NCBI RefSeq assembly: GCF_900107795.1
Contig: NZ_FNRL01000001.1
Coordinates: 58,544-122,543 of the forward strand
Direction of reading: 5' to 3'
DNA from: Chitinophaga terrae (ex Kim and Jung 2007)
Lineage (GTDB): Bacteria; Bacteroidota; Bacteroidia; Chitinophagales; Chitinophagaceae
Length of the DNA: 64,000 nucleotides
A program made the position numbers and the translations under genes. The notes beneath the pieces are model-generated. The model was not told where the DNA came from. It did no database searches and was given only the letters and a program-made list of their open reading frames with translations. Of this stretch, positions 9,747 through 17,900 are shown piece by piece. Every line of letters begins with the position of its first letter. Position 1 is the first letter of the stretch.

Positions 9747-10119
9747 GGTAATATTTGTTTACTATCAGGCGTGCGACGCCGTTGCCAACTCTGATTGGCG
9801 GGGAAGTAAATGCTGGAATGCGTTTCTTAATTCTTCATCGTTTTGTCATTATGTTTTTCAAACATATCCGTTTTACCGGTTTGTCTTATTGCTCCTGCTG
9901 CTGTGCTGATGTATTTTTTTGGCGGCTCCAGTTGCCTTTGGGTTCCTTCAAACTGCAAAAGAACGTTAAAGTTACTAACTTGTCTGCTCTTTTGCCTCAT
10001 TTATTACGTAAATTATAAGTAAGAAAAATAGGACAAAGTACATTTAATCCTCTGCAATGTAGCCACAGTATTGAATTTGAACAGAAATGGACAGCCGTAT
10101 TTTTTTTAAAATTAATTTT
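9747..10119. other. Intergenic region between mutS2 and msrA
   Basis: About 370 bp between divergent genes. It must hold both promoters. I find no RNA gene, repeat or credible small gene. A stretch open on the plus strand at 9755-10018 has Cys-, Phe- and Leu-rich composition unlike a protein. Confidence 0.5.
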
Positions 10120-10752
10120 ATGAGAAAGTATTTCATCTTTATGAGCCTGATCGCAATGGCATTATTTGCCTGCGCTCAGCAGAGCGACAAAGTACCAGAC
10201 GATATGGAAGCAAAAGGAAAAACGGCAACGGCAGTATTCGGAGGAGGGTGTTTCTGGTGTACAGAAGCCCAGTTCCAGAGCCTCGACGGCGTATTGAAGG
10301 TAGAGTCAGGGTTCGCGGGCGGAAATGTTCCCAATCCAACCTACGAGCAGGTTTGTACCGGCACAACCGGGCATGCGGAAGTGATCCGTGTGACCTACGA
10401 TCCGGATAAGATCAGCTATAACGAGCTATTGCAGGCATTTTACCTGAGCCACGACCCAACCCAGCTTAACAGGCAGGGCAACGACGTAGGTACCCAGTAC
10501 AGGAGCGTGATCTTCTACGCCAATAAAGAACAAAAAGAGGAAGCCGAGTTCTATACAAAGAAACTGGACGAATCAAAAGCCTACGATAAACCTATCGTTA
10601 CCCAGATCGCGCCGCTGGATAAATTTTATGTAGCGGAAGATTACCACCAGAACTATTACAATCAAAACGGTTCGCAACCTTATTGTATGATGGTGATCCG
10701 CCCGAAGCTGGAGAAATTCAGGAAGGCTTTTGCCAGCCATCTTAAAAAATAA
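10120..10752 (+). CDS. msrA: Peptide-methionine (S)-S-oxide reductase MsrA, lipoprotein
   Basis: Reduces methionine-S-sulfoxide in proteins. The catalytic motif GGGCFWC is intact, as are the downstream HAEVIRVTYDPD and YHQNYY segments. The protein begins with a lipoprotein signal (MRKYFIFMSLIAMALFAC, Cys18), so it should be anchored in the cell envelope and repair exported proteins. An in-frame ATG lies 11 codons upstream (10087), but the ATG at 10120 gives a proper signal peptide and is preferred. A strong hairpin follows the stop. No fused MsrB domain. Confidence 0.94.
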   Translation: MRKYFIFMSLIAMALFACAQQSDKVPDDMEAKGKTATAVFGGGCFWCTEAQFQSLDGVLKVESGFAGGNVPNPTYEQVCTGTTGHAEVIRVTYDPDKISYNELLQAFYLSHDPTQLNRQGNDVGTQYRSVIFYANKEQKEEAEFYTKKLDESKAYDKPIVTQIAPLDKFYVAEDYHQNYYNQNGSQPYCMMVIRPKLEKFRKAFASHLKK

Positions 10753-10761
10753 CAACCGTTT

Positions 10762-10816
10762 AAAGAGTGCAAAAATTTAATATAAAAGTATTTTATATTC
10801 GATTTTTGCACTCTTT
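10762..10816 (+). terminator. Strong hairpin terminator after msrA
   Basis: AAAGAGTGCAAAAAT (10762-10776) pairs perfectly with ATTTTTGCACTCTTT (10802-10816), and an inner AATATAAAA/TTTTATATT pair extends the stem, so nearly all 55 nt are paired. It begins 9 bp after the msrA stop. Confidence 0.8.
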
Positions 10817-10916
10817 TAATAGAATATGTCAGAATAGGGACTTTTTATGTTTATTCCGCCAATTTCCCGAATGTTTTTGTTAACTTATAGGCTGTTATAA
10901 AAAGTTCCACATATTA

Positions 10917-11330
10917 ATGAGCACTGAACAATCATGCCCCTGGTGCGGCAGCGAAACATATTCCACACCCGGTACCAACGTACTTACAACTTCCTCTGTC
11001 TGCCCAACATGCAAAAGGGATCTCAGCAGCCTGACCGGCCCCGTTGCCGGCAAAATCGCCTCTACCCGGAAATCTATAGAAGAAAACACTATCCAGCTTT
11101 GTATCAATTCAGGCAAGATCAGCGCTATAAAATACTATCGCACAGAAATGAATAAGCTCCCAGGCGTCAATGTTTCCCTGAAAGAGGCTAAAGAAACCGT
11201 CGAATCCCTGCTGAAATCCAGGAACCTCGTTGCCCTGGTACGACCGCCCGGCCGGAATGGTTATGTAATAGCCCTATTCCTCCTGGCGCTTATCATTGCC
11301 AGCATCATCTATTTCTTTACGCATCGGTAA
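10917..11330 (+). CDS. Zinc-ribbon / L7-L12-like fold membrane protein
   Basis: A 137-residue protein of unknown function. Cys7-Pro-Trp-Cys10 and Cys29-Pro-Thr-Cys32 form a four-cysteine zinc ribbon. Residues about 64-101 (GKISAIKYYRTE... followed by SLKEAKETVESLL) resemble the C-terminal fold of ribosomal protein L7/L12, seen in many bacterial proteins of unclear role. A single transmembrane helix ends the protein at about residues 114-135, so it should be a tail-anchored membrane protein with a cytoplasmic head. It stands alone between the msrA terminator and the Rrf2 promoter. Confidence 0.75.
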   Translation: MSTEQSCPWCGSETYSTPGTNVLTTSSVCPTCKRDLSSLTGPVAGKIASTRKSIEENTIQLCINSGKISAIKYYRTEMNKLPGVNVSLKEAKETVESLLKSRNLVALVRPPGRNGYVIALFLLALIIASIIYFFTHR

Positions 11331-11338
11331 TTTTTCAG

Positions 11339-11371
11339 TACCTTTGTACTGTAATAAAGTAAATTACAGTA
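11339..11371 (+). promoter_or_regulatory. Promoter and overlapping palindromic operator of the Rrf2 operon
   Basis: TACCTTTG at 11339-11346 is a perfect match to the Bacteroidota -7 box TAnnTTTG. Directly after it TACTGTAAT (11347-11355) and ATTACAGTA (11363-11371) form a perfect 9-bp inverted repeat with a 7-bp spacer, ending on the A of the Rrf2 start codon. A dimer bound here would cover the transcription start, so autorepression by the Rrf2 protein is the likely control. Confidence 0.65.
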
Positions 11372-11790
11372 TGAACAACGGTCGGTTTCCCATATCCCTG
11401 CACATCCTCACGTTACTGGCAAGCGACGATAATGGCCTGAAATCGTCCGATTACCTGGCAGGAAGCATTAACATCAACCCTGTACTGGTACGGAAAGAAC
11501 TCAGCAACCTGCGCAAACATGGTATAATCGAAAGCAAGGAAGGAAAGAACGGCGGCGCAACCCTGGCCCGGCCGGCAGGAAAGATATTGCTCTCCGAAGT
11601 TTACCATGCCGTTCAACAATCCTCCCTGCTGGGAAACAGCAAGAACAAACCTAACCCCGAATGTCCCATCGGCCGGCAGATCAACCAACACCTCGATAAT
11701 CTCTACGATGAGCTGGAAGGCGTACTGTTGCAGAAACTGGCTGATATGACCCTGGAAGATTTTGTGAAACAGTTTGATAATAAGGACTAG
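11371..11790 (+). CDS. Rrf2-family transcriptional regulator (YwnA-like)
   Basis: A 139-residue winged-helix regulator. The N-terminus RFPISLHILTLLAS, recognition helix NPVLVRKELSNLRKHGI and wing KEGKNGGATLARPAG are typical of Rrf2 proteins. It has only one cysteine in the usual ligand loop (NPECPIG), so it does not look like an iron-sulfur IscR/NsrR protein but like the redox-type YwnA/CymR branch. The ATG at 11371 is chosen because a perfect promoter box and a palindrome end on it; an upstream ATG at 11296 would lie in the previous gene. It is 2 bp from the dioxygenase gene. Confidence 0.9.
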   Translation: MNNGRFPISLHILTLLASDDNGLKSSDYLAGSININPVLVRKELSNLRKHGIIESKEGKNGGATLARPAGKILLSEVYHAVQQSSLLGNSKNKPNPECPIGRQINQHLDNLYDELEGVLLQKLADMTLEDFVKQFDNKD

Positions 11791-11792
11791 TT

Positions 11793-12614
11793 ATGCAGCT
11801 AAGCGATCTGAAAAACATTACCAGCGATTATAAAAGCACTGATGAAATGCCCGTGATGTTCATAGGTCATGGCAACCCTATGAACGGGATCAGTGATAAT
11901 GCTTTCACCAGGGCCCTGGGCCAGATGGGAAAAAATGTTTCCCGGCGCCCAACCGCTATACTGGTGATCTCCGCCCACTGGCTCACCCGCGGCACCCATG
12001 TACTCGTATCTCCATACCCTCCTACCATACACGATTTCGGCGGCTTCCCCGAAGCCTTGTATGCCGTGCAATACCCGGCGCCAGGTTCCCCGGAACTGGC
12101 CAGGGAAACCAAAAACCTGATCACGTCTGTAAATGTTGTGGAAGATGAGAAATGGGGACTGGATCATGGCGCCTGGACGGTGCTCCGGCATATGTACCCG
12201 AACGCGGATATTCCTGTGTTCCAATTGAGCATCGATTTTTACCAATCGCCCGAGTACCACTTTAAACTGGCTGCAGAATTGAAAGCTCTCCGGAAAAAAG
12301 GCGTGCTCATAATAGGCAGCGGCAATATTGTACATAACCTCCGGCAGGTGGTATTTGCAGACAATGCCAAACCATACGACTGGGCCATCGCTTTTGACCA
12401 GACGGTTAAAGAGAAGTTATCTGAACATGCGTTCCACGACCTGGTCAATTACCAGCAACTGGGAAAAGAAGCGATGCTGTCGATCCCTACCAACGATCAC
12501 TACCTGCCAATGATCTATACTTTAGGCCTGGTTAATAAAGGAGAAGATATTCAATTCACGTATGAAGAGATACAGAATGGCAGTATCAGTATGCGGTGTT
12601 TTCAAACCCTGTGA
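11793..12614 (+). CDS. DODA-type extradiol aromatic ring-opening dioxygenase (YgiD-like)
   Basis: A class III extradiol dioxygenase of the 4,5-DOPA dioxygenase type, 273 residues. Candidate metal-binding histidines sit in FIGHGNPMN (near residue 26), VISAHWL (near 63) and TNDHYLPM (near 231); GLDHGAW is also conserved. It starts 2 bp after the Rrf2 gene, so the two are one operon and the enzyme is probably induced by whatever the Rrf2 protein senses. The physiological substrate of this bacterial family is not established; an aromatic catechol is expected. Confidence 0.9.
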   Translation: MQLSDLKNITSDYKSTDEMPVMFIGHGNPMNGISDNAFTRALGQMGKNVSRRPTAILVISAHWLTRGTHVLVSPYPPTIHDFGGFPEALYAVQYPAPGSPELARETKNLITSVNVVEDEKWGLDHGAWTVLRHMYPNADIPVFQLSIDFYQSPEYHFKLAAELKALRKKGVLIIGSGNIVHNLRQVVFADNAKPYDWAIAFDQTVKEKLSEHAFHDLVNYQQLGKEAMLSIPTNDHYLPMIYTLGLVNKGEDIQFTYEEIQNGSISMRCFQTL

Positions 12615-12664
12615 TGCTTCGCCCGGGAACTCCCGCCAGGCAAGGTAAATGATCAACGCCGCAA

Positions 12665-13612
12665 CTATTTAAAGTCATTGCTATATTTCTTCGGCTTCTT
12701 GCCTATATGTTTCTCGAACACCCGGGTAAAATGACCCAGGTTTTCAAATCCCATCCGGTAGCCGGCTTCAGATACTGACAACTTCTCCTCGCGCAAAAGC
12801 CGGGCAGCCTCTTTCATGCGTAAATGCTGGTAATAGTCATAGATCCCCATTCCGAAAACCTGCGTGAAGATCCTGCGCAGCTTAAGTTCGTTCATCCCCG
12901 CAATTCTTTTCAATTCATCAATGCTGGTAGGCTCACTCAATGAGGAAACCATTTTATCGCGTACCTGGTATACAGCTTTTATTTCCCGCTCGCTTAGCGG
13001 TTGGTGTGCAGCTTCCTCCCGCTTCCGCAGGCTTTCGAACAGGTAGAAAAGCAATTCCATCGCCTTCATCTTATAGTAATAACTTTTCAACGCACCTGGT
13101 TCCTCTTTTTTTACAATGTCGTTGACGGTGCGCAGGATGTCGTCGGTCATTAGTTCCTCCACCAGGAAGTTGTTGGTGCTGTCGAACAGGAACCGGAAGT
13201 ATTCCGTTTCTTCTTTCAGGAAACTTTTCAGATAATCTGCACTGATGCTGATCGAAACATGCGTTACCCTGGCGTTCCTGACAAATTGGATCTTTTGGCT
13301 GATGGAAAATGGAAATATGCGTACAAAAGGCGGATCAGCTGGCGGCCTGGCTTTCTGCTTATCGGCCGCAGAGGGAGCGTTATCTTCAAAGATGTTGTAG
13401 AACAGGAATCCTATACTGTTATCAATGGCCGATGCACCCGTTTGGCGTACAAAATTCTTTTTCACAATAAAAGAACCGAAGTGCATAGCCATATCCGGGA
13501 AAAAGGTGAAGGCGTTAAAGAAGTTGACATCTAAATATTGCAACTCTTTTTCCAGCGACAATCCCACTCTGCCTGCATATCGAAGGATCCTTGGATCCAT
13601 TTTCCTGCCCAT
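12665..13612 (-). CDS. AraC-family transcriptional regulator
   Basis: A 315-residue AraC regulator. The C-terminus has both helix-turn-helix units (SIDELKRIAGMNELKLRRIF and SVSEAGYRMGFENLGHFTRVFEKHIGKKPKKY). The long N-terminal part lacks a clear cupin signature. A second in-frame ATG at 13600 is equally possible as the start. It is divergent from the FAD monooxygenase gene across 109 bp and is its likely regulator. Confidence 0.88.
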   Translation of the reverse strand: MGRKMDPRILRYAGRVGLSLEKELQYLDVNFFNAFTFFPDMAMHFGSFIVKKNFVRQTGASAIDNSIGFLFYNIFEDNAPSAADKQKARPPADPPFVRIFPFSISQKIQFVRNARVTHVSISISADYLKSFLKEETEYFRFLFDSTNNFLVEELMTDDILRTVNDIVKKEEPGALKSYYYKMKAMELLFYLFESLRKREEAAHQPLSEREIKAVYQVRDKMVSSLSEPTSIDELKRIAGMNELKLRRIFTQVFGMGIYDYYQHLRMKEAARLLREEKLSVSEAGYRMGFENLGHFTRVFEKHIGKKPKKYSNDFK

Positions 13613-13721
13613 GTTTTCCGACTATTTTTATTAGTTAATCGAATATTTTATTCATAAAACTACAACTACTTTTACATCATCATGGATTTTTTTACAGTTA
13701 AGCGCTAAAAAATGTAAAGCG

Positions 13722-14834
13722 ATGAAAAAACAAGTGTTGATATCAGGTGCAAGTTTCGCGGGGTTGACGCTAGCCTGCTGGTTAAACAAATTCGGCTACC
13801 AGGTAACGGTTACAGAGTTAGGGAAAGAACTGAGAAAAGGAGGCTCTCCTATCGACGTTCGCGGCGAAGCCCTGGATATTGTCCGGGAACTTGGTATATA
13901 CGACAAGATCAAGGCCGGTGAATTTGTGCATACCGATGAAATTGTAGATGCCAACGATAAAACATTAACCACGTTCTCATTAAATAAACAGGCAGAATAC
14001 CTGGGCGATATCGAAATTCACCGGGGCGACCTGCTGGACATCCTTTATGATATTGTGCCGAAGGAGGAAGTCAGGTTTATTTTCGGCAACAGCATCGCCA
14101 CGCTGGTTCAGCATAAAGACCAGGTAGAAGTTGGTTTTGAAAATGGAGAACGGGGTAGTTTTGATTTTGTGATCGGCGCAGATGGTACGCATTCCATCGT
14201 CCGGGAGCTTGTTTTTGGCCCTGAAGAAAATTTCAAAAAATTCTTCGGCGTTTACTTTGCTTTTGCCAAAGCCGATCATATTCAAACGGGCAGGCCAAAG
14301 AACACAGGATTAATATACCGGGAACTGGGAAAACAGGCAGTGATCTATCAATTCAAGGACGCAGCAAATGCCATACTGGTTTTCAGGGCGCCGAAACTGG
14401 ATTGGAATTACCGGGATCATGAACAACACAAACAGATCCTGGAACAATACTTTTCCGGTAATACGAACTGGAAGATCCCTGAGATTTTAGATACCATGAG
14501 ACACTCAGAGAACCTGTATTTCGATGAAGCCTGCCAGATCCATATGCCAACATGGACTAAGGGCCGTGTGGCCCTGGTTGGCGATGCCGCGCATGCCCCG
14601 AGCTTTTTCACCGGAATGGGTACCAGCCTGGCATTGCAGGGCGCAACACTCCTCGCAAAGGAAATGCAGGCCAACGAGGATTATAACATTGCGTTTGAAA
14701 AATATAACGAAACATTCAGGCCATTTGCAGAAAACATACAAGCCCGTATTCACCGGGGATTAAAAGTCCATCTGCCAGAAACAGAAGAGGAGTTGCAGGC
14801 CTCCATTGAGCGGTGGACCAACAACGACAAGTGA
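13722..14834 (+). CDS. FAD-dependent monooxygenase (TetX/PHBH-like)
   Basis: A group A flavoprotein hydroxylase of 370 residues. The Rossmann FAD motif is GASFAGLTLACWLNK (near residue 8), the DG motif VIGADGTHSIVR is near residue 148, and the GD motif GRVALVGDAAHAPSFFTGMG is near 285. This puts it with the UbiH/TetX-type hydroxylases that act on aromatic or polyketide substrates. It is divergent from an AraC regulator, as expected for an inducible modifying enzyme. The substrate is unknown; antibiotic inactivation is possible but not shown. Confidence 0.88.
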   Translation: MKKQVLISGASFAGLTLACWLNKFGYQVTVTELGKELRKGGSPIDVRGEALDIVRELGIYDKIKAGEFVHTDEIVDANDKTLTTFSLNKQAEYLGDIEIHRGDLLDILYDIVPKEEVRFIFGNSIATLVQHKDQVEVGFENGERGSFDFVIGADGTHSIVRELVFGPEENFKKFFGVYFAFAKADHIQTGRPKNTGLIYRELGKQAVIYQFKDAANAILVFRAPKLDWNYRDHEQHKQILEQYFSGNTNWKIPEILDTMRHSENLYFDEACQIHMPTWTKGRVALVGDAAHAPSFFTGMGTSLALQGATLLAKEMQANEDYNIAFEKYNETFRPFAENIQARIHRGLKVHLPETEEELQASIERWTNNDK

Positions 14835-14877
14835 ATTTGTGCCAACCCGGTTGATTGCAAGAGCGCATTAAAAAAAG

Positions 14878-14904
14878 CAGTCTGGCGTTTTAATCACCAG
14901 GCTG
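14878..14904. terminator. Bidirectional terminator
   Basis: CAGTCTGG (14878-14885) pairs with CCAGGCTG (14897-14904) with one G-T pair; A run on the left and T-rich run on the right. It lies between two convergent genes and can serve both. Confidence 0.75.
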
Positions 14905-14911
14905 TTTCTTT

Positions 14912-17900
14912 TTATGCTTTGAGGAATTCTCCTTCTTCTGTTAATCTCTTTTCTTCTATACAATTATCAATCGTCTTCCCTATCTCCTCTTTAATATCTT
15001 CTGTTACCCTGTTAAAACCAAACATCCGGGCAGTCATTGTTATAGCGTCGTCCCGGTGAATAGCGATAGCATCTTTCACGATCCGCTCAAGCGCCAGGGC
15101 CATTTCTTCTGAAGCGATATAACCGATCTTCCTGGCAGCAGCCGGCAACTGGCTGCGGTTGCGGATAACCGGCGGGCGCTGGGCATTATCCCACAGGAAC
15201 TGCCCTTTGATCTTGATCCTTTTACTGGCATCCGCATGGCGCACTGCATGACGCAATATCTCGCGGATCCTTGGCCCTACCCTGGTGATGCCTGCCGCTT
15301 CTACCATCCTCCGGGTCACTTCATCGAAATGCACCGGGCTTTCTACCGCCACCACCTGTTGCACCCAATCGCACAACTGCCCTATGCTATGCTGGTGAAA
15401 TTCCTGCAGGCCGATCGCCGGGGGCAATATAGCGGTTTCATAAACCGGGATCGGGTCTTCATCGCTGAGCACCGTTTCCCTGGTGATATTTGCGATCTGT
15501 TCTTCCTCTATCGGCTGATCTTTAGTTTCATTGCTTTGTTGCCGCTCTGTTTCTATTGCGGCAACCAATTGTTGCAACGCCCTCACCGGGTCGCGCAGCC
15601 AATCGGCGCTCCATACCTGGTAGAGCTTCCATCCCATGGCGGTTAACACCTGGTGACGCAACCGGTCCCTGTCCCTCGCCGACCTCGCAGCATCATAGGC
15701 CGCTCCATCGCACAATATGCCAATAAGATATTTATCCGGATGCAATGGATCTACAACAGCCAGGTCTATATAAAAACCTTTGGAGCCTAACTGCCGCCTC
15801 ACCGTATACCCCATTGCTTCCAGCTTGGCTGCAACATGCGATTCAAATGGCAGGCTATCGGCCTTTATACTGTCTTCCGATTCAAATAATTTTCCATGCT
15901 GGGCAAAGTAGAGAAAACTCTTCAGGGCCTTTATACCTTCGCTTTGGGTTTTACCCAGGTCAATATCATCTGCGGTAATGTTGGTGAACACAACGCAGCG
16001 GCTTTTTGCCCTTGTGATCAGTACGTTCAGCCGTCTTTCTCCTCCTTCATTGTTCAGCGGACCGAACGACATGGAAACATTTCCCGTTTCCGTACGCCCG
16101 TAACCGATAGAAATGAAGATAACATCCCTTTCATCTCCCTGCACATTTTCGAGGTTCTTTACGAAGAATGGCTCATCAGCATGTGCGGCAAAATAAGGTT
16201 CCAGCTCGGGTTGAGCCCTGCGCCGTTCTTCCAGCGCATCGGTGATGGCCTGTCGTTGTGCGGTACTGAAGGCTACTACTCCCAAACTCTGTTGCGGATA
16301 TTTCTTTGCATGCTCCATCACCGCATCTGCCACAATCTCTGCTTCTTTAGGATTGGAGCGGGTTTTACCCCTGTCGTATATGGTATCTTTCAGGTGCCTG
16401 AACAGCAAACCTTTCTGATCGTTCGAGCCCGGACCTGGGAAGATCACCAGTTTTCCATCATAGAACTGCTGGTTGGAAAGCGCGATCAGCGATTCGTGCC
16501 GGCTGCGGTAATGCCAGCGCAGCATTCGTTGTGGCGCTCCTTGTGCATCGCAAAGCCCCAGGATGCTCTGCATATCTGCCGTTACGTTTTCCTCGTCATC
16601 TGTTTCCCGGGTAAGTGAATCAAAGAAGCTGGTTGGCGGCAACTGTTTATTATCGCCTACCACTATCAGTTGTTTCCCCCGCAAAATGGCGCCCAATGCG
16701 TCTACCGGCTTTACCTGGCTGGCCTCATCAAATACTACCAGGTCAAACTCCAGGGCTGCCGGCGGCAGGAAATTGGCAATAGACAAGGGGCTCATCATAA
16801 ACACCGGTTTGATGGCCTGTATAGCCAGCCCCGCTTCCTGCATCAGCCTGCGGATAGGCATATGGCGGGCTTTCTTGTTAAATTCTGTACGCAGGATGTT
16901 CACCTGGCCGCCTGCGTCCATTGGCGGCAGCTCTTCCCAGTGTTTGAGAGCGGCGCGGGCGCGGTTGTATTGCAGGTTCAACTGGTCCAGTTTCCTGAAT
17001 TCTGCGATCACGGATTCATGACTGCCTTTTTCGAATTGCCGCAATGGCGATTTTGTTTTAACTGCCGACTCAACCAGGTATTCATACCAGGTTTTCAGCA
17101 AAAGTGTTTTTAGCCTTTCCGCTGCTGCATTCCAGGACTCTGCAATATCGATCAGGAAGCCGCACTGTTCATTGAGCGCTGTTTCTTTCACATTGTTCCA
17201 TGAAATGACATGGTGTATTTCCGGGAGCCTGTGTATCCATTTTTGCAGCAGCTGTTGCTGGGCCTCGAATGGTTTCGGGAAATCGGCAACCGGGAATTGC
17301 ATGGCATTTAAAGCCGTTGCAAACGCCTCCTGGTATTGCCCCAGCATTTGTTGCAGTAATTGTATATCGGCAACCTGGATAATAGAAACCGGGTACCGGT
17401 TCATATAGGCGATCAGCGCTTCGGGGAACTGGCCCTCCCTGATCTGCTTATAGGTATCCAGGACATATGTTGCTGTTTGAAGCAATATTGCCCAATCGGT
17501 TTGCGATGGCTGGTATTTGCCGCCAAATAATGAACGGCCCAGGGCTTCCTGCGCTTTAACAGTTTTGTCGTGGCGCCTGAATTCCATGATCGCATCTACA
17601 TACTGCAATTTCTCTTCATTGCTTTTAGGAAGTTTTTCTTTGCAGTAAGCAGCCAGCCTGCGGTTACTGCGCTTATAGGCTCCTATCAGGAATTTATACC
17701 ATTTTTCGCCATGCGCCAGCAGGTCCTGGCGGATCTCCATCACATCCTGGTCCCAGGCTTCGGGGATAAAGATCTCTGCATATTGTTGCTGGATTGCAGC
17801 AGCAGCCTGACCGGCCTGCAGCCATTCCATCAGTTCCGCTTCCTGCAGTTTCCAGGCTTTATGGGTTACATCAATTTCCCGCAGGTCGGGTTGTTTGGCA

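Noticed and set aside
9755..10018. An 87-codon plus-strand frame between mutS2 and msrA
   Set aside because: Cys-, Phe- and Leu-rich composition and no recognisable start signal; most likely the non-coding promoter region.
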